From Streptomyces caniscabiei (GTDB lineage: Bacteria; Actinomycetota; Actinomycetes; Streptomycetales; Streptomycetaceae): a stretch of 64,000 nucleotides of DNA. Below are positions 23,776-31,449 of this stretch, one piece after another (the first letter of the stretch is position 1; each line of letters opens with the position of its first letter). The stretch is from positions 1 through 64,000 of the forward strand of contig NZ_JABXWI010000030.1 of the NCBI RefSeq assembly GCF_014930365.1, given 5' to 3'. Under the pieces are notes generated by a model. It was not told where the DNA came from. It saw nothing but the letters and a program-made list of their open reading frames with translations, and ran no database searches. A program made the position numbers and the translations under genes.

Positions 23776-23803
23776 CCCGCGCCCCGTTTTTCAGGGGCGC
23801 GGG
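23776..23803 (+). terminator. Terminator/dispersed-repeat variant after dedA-like gene
   Basis: CCCGCGCCCC-GTTTTTCA-GGGGCGCGGG: a 10-bp perfect stem 11 bp past the stop. The right arm is the AGGGGCGCGGGG core of the dispersed repeat and continues to about 23870 with a diverged tail (GATCAGCCACGG). It lies between convergent genes. Confidence 0.75.
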
Positions 23804-23902
23804 GCTGTTTCTCTTTGCGGCTCCGCCGCGTGGGCGCGATCAGCCACGGACCACCCGCAGTCGCCGTCTCACGGAAGCGATCGAGCTCTTAGGCACCCGG
23901 CG

Positions 23903-25624
23903 CTAGAAGCCCCGCGTCCGCTTCGCGGCCTTACGGCCCGCCCGAGCCGCCCCCGGCAGGAACAGCCGGAACAGCTCGGACCCCAGGTTCACCCCGATCG
24001 CGATGGCCATCGCCAGCGCCGCGGCCTTGGTCAGGGACACCAGCCCCGCGTCCACGTCGTTCTGCGCGAACCCCAGCAACCCGAAGTACGTCGCCGAACC
24101 CGGCAGCAGCGGCCCGATCGCGGCGGTCGTATAGGGCAGCGCGGAAGCGAACCGGTACCGCGACAGCAACTGGCCGAACAGGCCCACCAGCCCCGCCGCC
24201 ACCGCCGTGGAAGCCACCGGCGAGATCTCGCCCGCGTCGTGCATGGCCCCGTACACCGCCCAGGCCACACCGCCGTTGAGGGTCACGGCCAACACGGTGG
24301 ATCGTTCCTGCTGGAGCAGCAGCGCGAACGTCAACGACAGCAGCATCGACGCCCCGAGCTGCAACAGCGGCCGGTCCGCGCTGCCGAGCGCCGCGTCCGG
24401 ATGCAGCTCGGCGCCCAGCTTCACACCGAAGTACAGGACGAGCAGCACCCCCACCACGATGCCCACGAAGAGGTACATGACCTCCAGGAGCCGCGCGGAG
24501 GCGGTGATGTAGAAGCCGGTCAGGCCGTCCTGCACACCCGCCACCAGCGCCCGCCCGGGCAGCAGCGCGAACAGCCCACCGGTGATGACGGCGGACGCCT
24601 CCACGTCCACGTGCGCCACGGTCAGCGTCACCCCGATCGCCGCCGGGGGCATCGCCGCGACCAGGAACTGGTAGAACTCCGGCAGCCCCCGCCCCGAGCA
24701 CAGCCACGCCAGCCGGTCGCCGAGCATCGCGCCGAGCGCCGCCGCGACGAACACGACCACGCCGCCGCCGACCAGCACGGACGCGGCCCCCGCCAGCAGC
24801 CCGCTGGCCAGCGTCAGCGTCCAGCCGGGATAGGGATGCCGGTTGCGCCGTATCTCCGCGAGCCGTCGGTACGCCTCCTCCAGCGAGATCGCGCTCTCCG
24901 GGTCGCTGAGGTCGTCCACCAGCCGGAAGACCGCCGCGAGCCGGGTGTAGTCGGTGGCCCGGCGCCGGACGATCCGGGACGCCGTGACCGGGTCGTCCAC
25001 CAGCGACGGCTGGTGGGTGACCGACAACTGGGTGAAGGTCACCGTCGGCTCGCAGCGGTCGAGGCCGAAGGACCGGCACACGGCGAACATCGCCGCCTCC
25101 ACGTCCTCCGCGCCCTCGCCGCCCGCCAGCAGCAGTTCACCGATCCTCAGAGTGAGGTCGAGCACACGCGGGACGGCGGGACCCGTGTCGCCCTCCACGC
25201 GCGGCGCCCGCTCCGGCGCGGGCCGCTCCGCCACCGGCATCCGCAGCATCGTGCGCATCCGGTCCTGCCAGGGCACGTCCTTGGTCAGACTGACGGCCGG
25301 GATCCCGCCGGCCGGCGTGAACGCGACCGGCGCGTGCCGAGCGCTGTAGGTCCGCGGCACGCTGAACGCCGACCCCTCGTGCTCGTCCGGGACCCCCTCC
25401 GGCGGCGCCAGCCCGTCCGGCAGGGCGAACTCGGAGGTCGTCTGCGCCTCGGTCTCCGCCCCCGCGGCCGGTACGTCCAGCCCCGCCGGGATCGCGAACT
25501 CCGAGGTCACCGACGCGTCACCGTCGATCCCCAGAGTGAATCCCACCGGCGCGAAGGCACTGCCCGCCTCGTCCGACACCGGCTTGCGGTCCTCCATCGG
25601 CCCGCCGTTACCGGGCTTCGTCAC
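23903..25624 (-). CDS. ThrE-like threonine/serine exporter family protein
   Basis: 573 aa from GTG 25624, preceded by GGCGGAG; GTG 25654 is also possible. The N-terminal 170 residues are hydrophilic and repetitive (TSEFAIPAGLDVP, TSEFALPDGLAPP). The ThrE domain then begins at LDLTLRIGELLLAGGEGAED, with the MFAVCRSFGLDRCEPTVTFT motif, followed by about ten membrane segments in two blocks (ThrE plus ThrE_2). Members export threonine or serine. The two TSEFA repeats and long leader are extra relative to Corynebacterium ThrE. It is convergent with the DedA-like gene. Confidence 0.85.
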   Translation of the reverse strand: MTKPGNGGPMEDRKPVSDEAGSAFAPVGFTLGIDGDASVTSEFAIPAGLDVPAAGAETEAQTTSEFALPDGLAPPEGVPDEHEGSAFSVPRTYSARHAPVAFTPAGGIPAVSLTKDVPWQDRMRTMLRMPVAERPAPERAPRVEGDTGPAVPRVLDLTLRIGELLLAGGEGAEDVEAAMFAVCRSFGLDRCEPTVTFTQLSVTHQPSLVDDPVTASRIVRRRATDYTRLAAVFRLVDDLSDPESAISLEEAYRRLAEIRRNRHPYPGWTLTLASGLLAGAASVLVGGGVVVFVAAALGAMLGDRLAWLCSGRGLPEFYQFLVAAMPPAAIGVTLTVAHVDVEASAVITGGLFALLPGRALVAGVQDGLTGFYITASARLLEVMYLFVGIVVGVLLVLYFGVKLGAELHPDAALGSADRPLLQLGASMLLSLTFALLLQQERSTVLAVTLNGGVAWAVYGAMHDAGEISPVASTAVAAGLVGLFGQLLSRYRFASALPYTTAAIGPLLPGSATYFGLLGFAQNDVDAGLVSLTKAAALAMAIAIGVNLGSELFRLFLPGAARAGRKAAKRTRGF

Positions 25625-25779
25625 TCCCACTCCGCCGCGCTCCCTGTACGACACCTCAGGTACGCCTCAGTATGCGCACCGACACACACGGATACGCGAA
25701 CGGGCCACGCGCCCCTCCTGGGGACACGCGGCCCGTTCGCGGAATCGATCGGCAAGACAGCCGTAGACCTCAGGCGGGG

Positions 25780-26271
25780 TCAGTGACCGCCCTGCTCCTT
25801 GAAGCGCTTGTACGACTTCTCCACCTCGGCCTCGGCATCGGCGCGGCCGACCCAGTCGGCGCCCTCGACGGACTTGCCGGGCTCCAGGTCCTTGTAGACC
25901 TCGAAGAAGTGCTGGATCTCCAGGCGGTCGAACTCCGACACGTGGTGGATGTCACGCAGGTGCTCCTGGCGCGGGTCCGTCGCCGGGACGCAGAGCAGCT
26001 TGTCGTCGCCGCCGGCCTCGTCCGTCATACGGAACATGCCGATCGCACGGCACTTGATGAGACAGCCCGGGAAGGTCGGCTCGTCAAGAATGACCAGCGC
26101 GTCCAGCGGGTCGCCGTCCTCGCCGAGAGTGTTCTCGACGAAGCCGTAGTCGGTCGGGTAGGCGGTCGAGGTGAAGAGGCGACGGTCCAGGCGGATCCGA
26201 CCGGTCTCGTGGTCCACCTCGTACTTGTTCCGCGAACCCTTCGGAATCTCGATCGTGACGTCGAACTCCAC
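25780..26271 (-). CDS. ppa: Inorganic pyrophosphatase, family I
   Basis: 163 aa from GTG 26271, with GGAGGAG 6 nt upstream; the in-frame ATG 26286 overlaps that SD and is rejected. It hydrolyses PPi to phosphate in the cytoplasm. The signature DGDPLDALVILDEPTFPG carries the metal-binding aspartates, and IEIPKGSRNKYEVDHETG and the conserved YPTDYGFVENTLGEDGDP are intact. It is divergent from the DD-carboxypeptidase gene across 79 bp. Confidence 0.96.
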   Translation of the reverse strand: MEFDVTIEIPKGSRNKYEVDHETGRIRLDRRLFTSTAYPTDYGFVENTLGEDGDPLDALVILDEPTFPGCLIKCRAIGMFRMTDEAGGDDKLLCVPATDPRQEHLRDIHHVSEFDRLEIQHFFEVYKDLEPGKSVEGADWVGRADAEAEVEKSYKRFKEQGGH

Positions 26272-26350
26272 CGGTGACTCCTCCATGATCAACACATAGT
26301 TCTGGTGGTTAAGTGTCCCTCACGCAGGTGTGTGATCGCGAAAGGGGCTG

Positions 26351-28003
26351 GTGGTCGTGCGGGAGCCGAAGGTCTGGCGGGCCGCGAGACCGCGTGTGGC
26401 GCGGGTGGTGCACGGCGTGAAACCGGGGATCGTGCGCGTCACACGCGCCGTGAAGCCCGGTGCCGCGCGCGTCGCACAGGTGGTGAAACCCGGCGTCGTA
26501 CGCGTCACGAGCGCCGTCACGGCACGCTCTTCGCAGCTCACGGGGAGAGCGAGGAAGCTCACGACCCTCCAGTTCACCGCCGGCGCGGCCACCCTGGGGC
26601 TGGTGTTCTCGGCCGGGGCGGTGGCCGCCGCCGGACCCTGGGACTCCTCCGGTCAGCGTACGGCCGAGCGCGACTGGGCGGCATCGCCCGAAGGCCAGGG
26701 TGGCGCAGATCACGGAGGTGGTTCCGGTACGTCGTCCGGTAGCGCGGCGGGGGCGCCCAAGCCCGCGCCGAGCGCCCCCTCCGTCCTGGCCGGCCTCGGC
26801 GGAGTCTCGGGCGCGGGCTCCGTACCCGATTCCGCCGCTCTCGCGGCCCGCCTGGACCCGCTGCTGACCTCCTCGGTCCTGGGCCCCCGCCGCGCGGCCT
26901 CCGTCGTCGACGTCGAGACCGGCGAGCAGCTGTACGCCCAGAACGCGGACGACGCCCTGACACCCGCCTCCACCACCAAGATCGCCACGGCCGCCGCGGC
27001 CCTCTCGGCGCTCGGCCCCGACCACCGCATCGAGACCCGCACGGTGCTGAAGCCCGACTCGGCCGAGGTCGTCCTCGTCGGCGGCGGCGACCCCACTCTC
27101 TCCGGCCACAAGGACACAGACGGTTACGCGAGCCTGCGCACCCTCGCCGACAGGACCGCCGCCGCCCTCGACCGGCGTCACCTGAACGAGATCACCCTCG
27201 CCCACGACACCTCCCTCTACGAGGGCCCCGAGCAGCACACCATCGGCGCGAACCCCAACCTCGCGCTGGTCGTCCCGCTGATGGTCGACGAGGCCCGCCT
27301 CGACGACTCCTCCAGCGGCCAGGCGGACCGAGACCCGGACCCGGTGGGGGACGCGACCGCCGAGTTCGCGGACCTCCTGGAGGACCGGGGCGTCAAGGTG
27401 AGGACCGGGGGCTCCGCCACGGCCCCGAAGAACGCGAAGGAACTCGCGGCGGTCTCCTCGCCACCCCTCTCCACCCTGGTCGAGCGCATGCTCACCAACA
27501 GCGACAACGACATCGCCGAGGCCCTCGCCCGCCAGGTCGCGCTCGCGACGGGCGAGCAGCCGAGCTTCGAGGGCGGCGCGGCGGCCATCAAGAAGGAACT
27601 GAAGAAGCTCGAAGTGCCCCTGGAGGGCGTCGAGTTCGCGGACGGCAGCGGCCTCAGCCGAGGCAACGCCCTGACCCCCGCCCTCCTGACCGCCCTCCTC
27701 GCCAGGTCCGCGGCCCCCGACCACCCCGGACTCCGCCCCGTCCTCACCGGCCTCCCCGTCGCCGGCTTCACCGGCACCCTGCGCAACCGCTACCCCAGCG
27801 ACGCCGACGGCACGGGCGTCGTCCGCGCCAAGACCGGCACCCTCAGCAACGTGAACACCCTCGCCGGCACCGTCGTCGACGCCGACGGCCGCCTCCTCGC
27901 CTTCGCCTTCCTCGCCACGGAGACCCCCCTGGAGAACACCGACCCGGCCAAGAACCTCCTCACCGACGCGACATCGACCCTGGCGACCTGCGGCTGCCGC
28001 TGA
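26351..28003 (+). CDS. D-Ala-D-Ala carboxypeptidase (PBP4/DacB, S13)
   Basis: 550 aa. Active-site motifs: SxxK in TPASTTKIATAA near residue 210, SDN in TNSDNDIAEALARQVA, and KTG in AKTGTLSNVNTLAGTV. Together these define family S13 low-molecular-weight PBPs that trim peptidoglycan stem peptides. A single membrane anchor lies at about 75-94 (FTAGAATLGLVFSAGAVAAA). Before it, VKPG recurs at residues 23, 34 and 45, an 11-residue repeat in a basic cytoplasmic segment. GTG 26351 is preceded by AAAGGGG; GTG 26357 is an alternative. It is followed by a dispersed-repeat copy. Confidence 0.9.
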   Translation: MVVREPKVWRAARPRVARVVHGVKPGIVRVTRAVKPGAARVAQVVKPGVVRVTSAVTARSSQLTGRARKLTTLQFTAGAATLGLVFSAGAVAAAGPWDSSGQRTAERDWAASPEGQGGADHGGGSGTSSGSAAGAPKPAPSAPSVLAGLGGVSGAGSVPDSAALAARLDPLLTSSVLGPRRAASVVDVETGEQLYAQNADDALTPASTTKIATAAAALSALGPDHRIETRTVLKPDSAEVVLVGGGDPTLSGHKDTDGYASLRTLADRTAAALDRRHLNEITLAHDTSLYEGPEQHTIGANPNLALVVPLMVDEARLDDSSSGQADRDPDPVGDATAEFADLLEDRGVKVRTGGSATAPKNAKELAAVSSPPLSTLVERMLTNSDNDIAEALARQVALATGEQPSFEGGAAAIKKELKKLEVPLEGVEFADGSGLSRGNALTPALLTALLARSAAPDHPGLRPVLTGLPVAGFTGTLRNRYPSDADGTGVVRAKTGTLSNVNTLAGTVVDADGRLLAFAFLATETPLENTDPAKNLLTDATSTLATCGCR

Positions 28004-28036
28004 GAGGGGAAGGCAGGGGCGCAGCCCCAAGCCTTC

Positions 28037-28085
28037 AGGGGCGCGGGGAACTGCGCGAGGACCTCCACCTGCCCGCACGTACCCA
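28037..28085 (+). repeat. Dispersed repeat, copy 5
   Basis: AGGGGCGCGGGGAACTGCGC followed by GAGGACCTCCACCTGCCCGC, starting 34 bp after the carboxypeptidase stop. The tail is more diverged than in copies 3 and 8. It lies in the 147-bp spacer before the zincin gene. Confidence 0.7.
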
Positions 28086-28150
28086 CCGGCCCCAACGCAC
28101 CCGACCCCACGGCCTGCCCCAAGCGGCAGCGCTCACGTACGGTTGACAAC

Positions 28151-29275
28151 ATGACTCGTATCGGTGGTGCCGAGATGGTCGACTGGAATCTCGCGGTGGC
28201 GACCGCGACCCGGCTCGTACGGCCGGGCCCCGAGGTGAGCCGCGACGAGGCCAGGGCCATCGTCTCCGAGCTCCGCCGGCACGCGAAGGCCTCGGAGGAG
28301 CACGTCCGGGCCTTCACCCGGATGCTCCCCGACACGGGCGACGACACCCCCGTCCTCGTCGTCGACCGGCCCGGCTGGGTCCGGGCCAACGTCGCCGGCT
28401 TCCGGGAACTGCTGAAGCCACTGCTCGACAAGATGCAGGAACGTCGCGGCAACACCCCCGGCGGAGCCGTCCTCGGCGCGGTCGGCGGCAAGGTGACCGG
28501 CGTGGAGCTGGGCATGCTCCTGTCCTTCCTGGCCTCCCGGGTCCTCGGCCAGTACGAGACCTTCGCCCCCGCGAGCCGCGAACTGCCCGCCGGCGAGAAC
28601 GGCGGCGGCCGACTCCTGCTCGTCGCCCCGAACATCGTGCACGTGGAGCGCGAACTCGACGTACAGCCCCACGACTTCCGCCTCTGGGTCTGTCTGCACG
28701 AGGAGACCCATCGCACCCAGTTCACGGCCGTCCCCTGGCTGCGGGACCATCTGGAGGGTGAAATCCAGTCGTTCCTGGGGGAGACCGAGGTCGACCCCTC
28801 GACCTTCCTGGAGCGCATCAGGGAGGCCGCCCAGTCACTCGCGGGAGGCCGTCCCGAGGGCGAGGTCGGCGACGACGGTCACTCGATCGTGGAGTTGGTG
28901 CAGACCCCCGCCCAGCGCGAGATCCTCGGTCGGCTGACCGCCGTCATGTCCCTCCTGGAGGGCCACGCCGACTTCGTGATGGACGGCGTCGGCCCGGCCG
29001 TCGTGCCCTCGGTCGCCGAGATCCGCGAGAAGTTCCAGCAGCGCCGCGCCAAGGGTGCCTCCCGCCTCGACCAGGCCCTGCGCAAGCTGCTGGGCCTCGA
29101 CGCCAAACTCCGGCAGTACCGGGACGGCGAGCGGTTCGTACGGGCGGTCGTCGAACAGGTCGGTATGGATGGTTTCAACCGGGTGTGGACCTCCCCGAAC
29201 ACCCTGCCGACCAAGGCGGAGATCGCCAAACCGGCGGACTGGGTCGCGCGGGTGCATCGCAAGGCGGAGTCGTGA
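28151..29275 (+). CDS. Zinc-dependent metalloprotease (DUF2342/zincin_2)
   Basis: 374 aa. The HExxH zinc motif is HEETH in VCLHEETHRTQFTAVPWLRD near residue 183, with a third ligand candidate in LLEGHADFVMDGVG near 280. This pattern defines the DUF2342 family, often annotated as F420-biosynthesis-associated in actinomycetes although no such role is shown. The start ATG 28151 is 7 nt after TACGGT (leaderless type). It stands just upstream of tilS, hpt and ftsH. Probably cytoplasmic since no signal peptide is seen. Confidence 0.85.
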   Translation: MTRIGGAEMVDWNLAVATATRLVRPGPEVSRDEARAIVSELRRHAKASEEHVRAFTRMLPDTGDDTPVLVVDRPGWVRANVAGFRELLKPLLDKMQERRGNTPGGAVLGAVGGKVTGVELGMLLSFLASRVLGQYETFAPASRELPAGENGGGRLLLVAPNIVHVERELDVQPHDFRLWVCLHEETHRTQFTAVPWLRDHLEGEIQSFLGETEVDPSTFLERIREAAQSLAGGRPEGEVGDDGHSIVELVQTPAQREILGRLTAVMSLLEGHADFVMDGVGPAVVPSVAEIREKFQQRRAKGASRLDQALRKLLGLDAKLRQYRDGERFVRAVVEQVGMDGFNRVWTSPNTLPTKAEIAKPADWVARVHRKAES

Positions 29276-29466
29276 GCCGCGCGTGAGCGTGGTGCGCGAA
29301 TCCGGCCGACGGCAGGCGAACGCCCCTCCAATCACCCGTCCGAGGGACCGTGAGCGAGGGGTAGGCGTGCAATGCTCGGGGAACGGCCCGGTTCTGTCAC
29401 CATCTACACACTCTGAGTGACCGAACTCGGGCTCACCCCCCGACAATTTCATGAAGGGAACCGGAC

Positions 29467-30618
29467 ATGGGTCCCCACCCCGCGGTCGCGGCGATACGCC
29501 TGGCGGTCCGCCGCGTACTCCACGACCTCCTCACCGAACACCACACGAACACCAGCCTCCACGCGCCCGCCCACGCGCTCCCGGGCGCGCCCTCGGACCC
29601 CGGCGCACCACCGGTGCCCACGCCCCCCGTGGCCGTGCCCGTCGAGGTCAGGCGTGGCAGTTCCGCACGCCCGGGTGCCGCACGCGCGGGCTCCGACACG
29701 CACGAGCAGCCGCTCGTGCTCGTGGCGTGCTCCGGCGGCGCCGACTCCATGGCCCTCGCCTCCGCCCTCGCCTTCGAGGCCCCCAAGCTCGGCGTCCGCG
29801 CCGGCGGCATCACCGTCGACCACGGCCTGCAGCCCGGCTCCGACCTGCGCGCCGAGGAAGTCGCCCTGCGCCTGCGGGAACTCGGCCTCGACCCGGTCGA
29901 GTCCGTCGCCGTCACCGTCGGCCGCGACGGCGGCCCCGAGGCCGCCGCCCGCGACGCCCGCTACGCCGCCCTGGACGCCGCGGTGGAACGCCACGGCGCC
30001 GCCGCCGTCCTCCTCGGCCACACCCGCGACGACCAGGCCGAGACCGTCCTCCTCGGGCTCGCCCGCGGCTCCGGCATCCGCTCCCTGTCCGGCATGGCCG
30101 CGGTCTCGGGGGCCGACGGCCGCTACCGGCGCCCCTTCCTCCAGCTCGACCGGCAGACCGCCCGCAAGGCCTGCATGGTCCAGTCGCTGCCCGTCTGGGA
30201 CGACCCGCACAACGCCGACCCCGCCTACACCCGCTCCCGGCTCCGCCACGAGGGCCTGCCCGCCCTGGAGAAGGCGCTCGGCAAGGGCGTCGTCGAGGCC
30301 CTCGCCCGTACGGCCCAGCTCTCCCGGGACGACGCCGACGCCCTCGACAGCTGGGCCCGCCAGGCCGAGCCCGCCGTCCGTGACGCCGCGGGCCTGCTGG
30401 AGTGCGCCAAGCTCTACGCCCTGCCGCCCGCGGTGCGCCGCCGGATCCTGCGCCGGGCCGCCATCGAGGCCGGTGCCCCGGCGGGTTCCCTCTTCGCCCG
30501 GCACATCGAGGAGATCGACCGTCTGATCACCGGCTGGCGCGGTCAGGGGGCCATCAATCTCCCCGGCCGGGTCGTCGCCCGGCGGCAGGGTGGCAGACTG
30601 GTGATTCGGCAAGGCTGA
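29467..30618 (+). CDS. tilS: tRNA(Ile)-lysidine synthase
   Basis: 383 aa. N-type ATP-pyrophosphatase that adds lysine to C34 of tRNA-Ile(CAU), changing AUG to AUA decoding. The PP-loop is CSGGADS at residues 88-94, and LLGHTRDDQAETVLLGLARG and NADPAYTRSRLRHEGLPALE are intact. Residues about 28-80 are an unusual Pro/Ala-rich insert (PAHALPGAPSDPGAPPVPTP) between the first helix and the PP-loop. The C-terminal TilS domains are reduced, as in other actinomycetes. It is 91 bp before hpt and probably co-transcribed. Confidence 0.93.
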   Translation: MGPHPAVAAIRLAVRRVLHDLLTEHHTNTSLHAPAHALPGAPSDPGAPPVPTPPVAVPVEVRRGSSARPGAARAGSDTHEQPLVLVACSGGADSMALASALAFEAPKLGVRAGGITVDHGLQPGSDLRAEEVALRLRELGLDPVESVAVTVGRDGGPEAAARDARYAALDAAVERHGAAAVLLGHTRDDQAETVLLGLARGSGIRSLSGMAAVSGADGRYRRPFLQLDRQTARKACMVQSLPVWDDPHNADPAYTRSRLRHEGLPALEKALGKGVVEALARTAQLSRDDADALDSWARQAEPAVRDAAGLLECAKLYALPPAVRRRILRRAAIEAGAPAGSLFARHIEEIDRLITGWRGQGAINLPGRVVARRQGGRLVIRQG

Positions 30619-30709
30619 AACCGGACGCCGACGGGGCCCGCGCGACGGGCCCCGAGCCCCCCGCACGGGACGCGGGCGTCCGGAAGCGGCCCTGGGACGA
30701 CCGAAAGTG

Positions 30710-31270
30710 ATGCGGGTGGACGCGAAAGACATGGGCACCGACCTCAAAGAGGTGCTCATCACCAAGGAAGAGATCGACGCGAAGCTGGCCGAGCTGGCCG
30801 CGAAGATCGACACGGAGTACGCGGGCAAGGACCTGCTGATCGTCGGTGTCCTCAAGGGCGCGGTGATGGTCATGGCGGACCTCGCCCGGGCGCTGTCCAC
30901 CCCGGTCACCATGGACTGGATGGCCGTGTCCTCCTACGGCGCGGGCACCCAGTCCTCGGGCGTGGTGCGGATCCTCAAGGACCTCGACACCGACATCAAG
31001 GGCAAGCACGTCCTGATCGTCGAGGACATCATCGACTCCGGGCTGACGCTGTCCTGGCTGATCTCCAACCTCGGCTCCCGCGAGCCCGAGTCCCTGAAGA
31101 TCTGCACGCTGCTGCGCAAGCCCGACGCCGCGAAGGTCTCCATCGACGTGGAGTGGGTCGGCTTCGACATCCCCAACGAGTTCGTCGTGGGCTACGGCCT
31201 CGACTACGCCGAGAAGTACCGCAACCTCCCGTTCGTCGGTACGCTCGCGCCCCACGTCTACGGCGGCTGA
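30710..31270 (+). CDS. hpt: Hypoxanthine phosphoribosyltransferase
   Basis: 186 aa from ATG 30710; GTG 30707 is adjacent. A purine-salvage enzyme making IMP/GMP from hypoxanthine or guanine plus PRPP. The PRPP-binding motif is HVLIVEDIIDSGLTLSW, the flexible loop SSYGAGTQSSGVV, and the purine-pocket VGFDIPNEFVVGYGLDY is conserved. It lies between tilS and ftsH, the common tilS-hpt-ftsH order of Gram-positive bacteria. Confidence 0.96.
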   Translation: MRVDAKDMGTDLKEVLITKEEIDAKLAELAAKIDTEYAGKDLLIVGVLKGAVMVMADLARALSTPVTMDWMAVSSYGAGTQSSGVVRILKDLDTDIKGKHVLIVEDIIDSGLTLSWLISNLGSREPESLKICTLLRKPDAAKVSIDVEWVGFDIPNEFVVGYGLDYAEKYRNLPFVGTLAPHVYGG

Positions 31271-31291
31271 ACCAACCCCCGCAAGACGCTC

Positions 31292-31319
31292 GGGAACCCC
31301 AGCGGGTTTCGCGCCGTTG
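31292..31319 (+). promoter_or_regulatory. SigR-type promoter upstream of ftsH
   Basis: GGGAAC (31292-31297), 18 bp, then GTTG (31316-31319), matching the GGGAAT-N18-GTT consensus of the thiol-stress sigma factor SigR. It is 22 bp after the hpt stop. A separate TTGACA lies at 31338-31343 without a clear -10. Confidence 0.6.
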
Positions 31320-31449
31320 GAGACTGCGAGGACGGTATTGACAGCAGTCCGCTGCGGCTTCGTGTGACAAAGCTGGGGTACCGTCCGAAGAACAGTCTTT
31401 TATCAAACTCACTATGGCAGGAGGGACGGGGCGGCACCGCTCCGTATGG

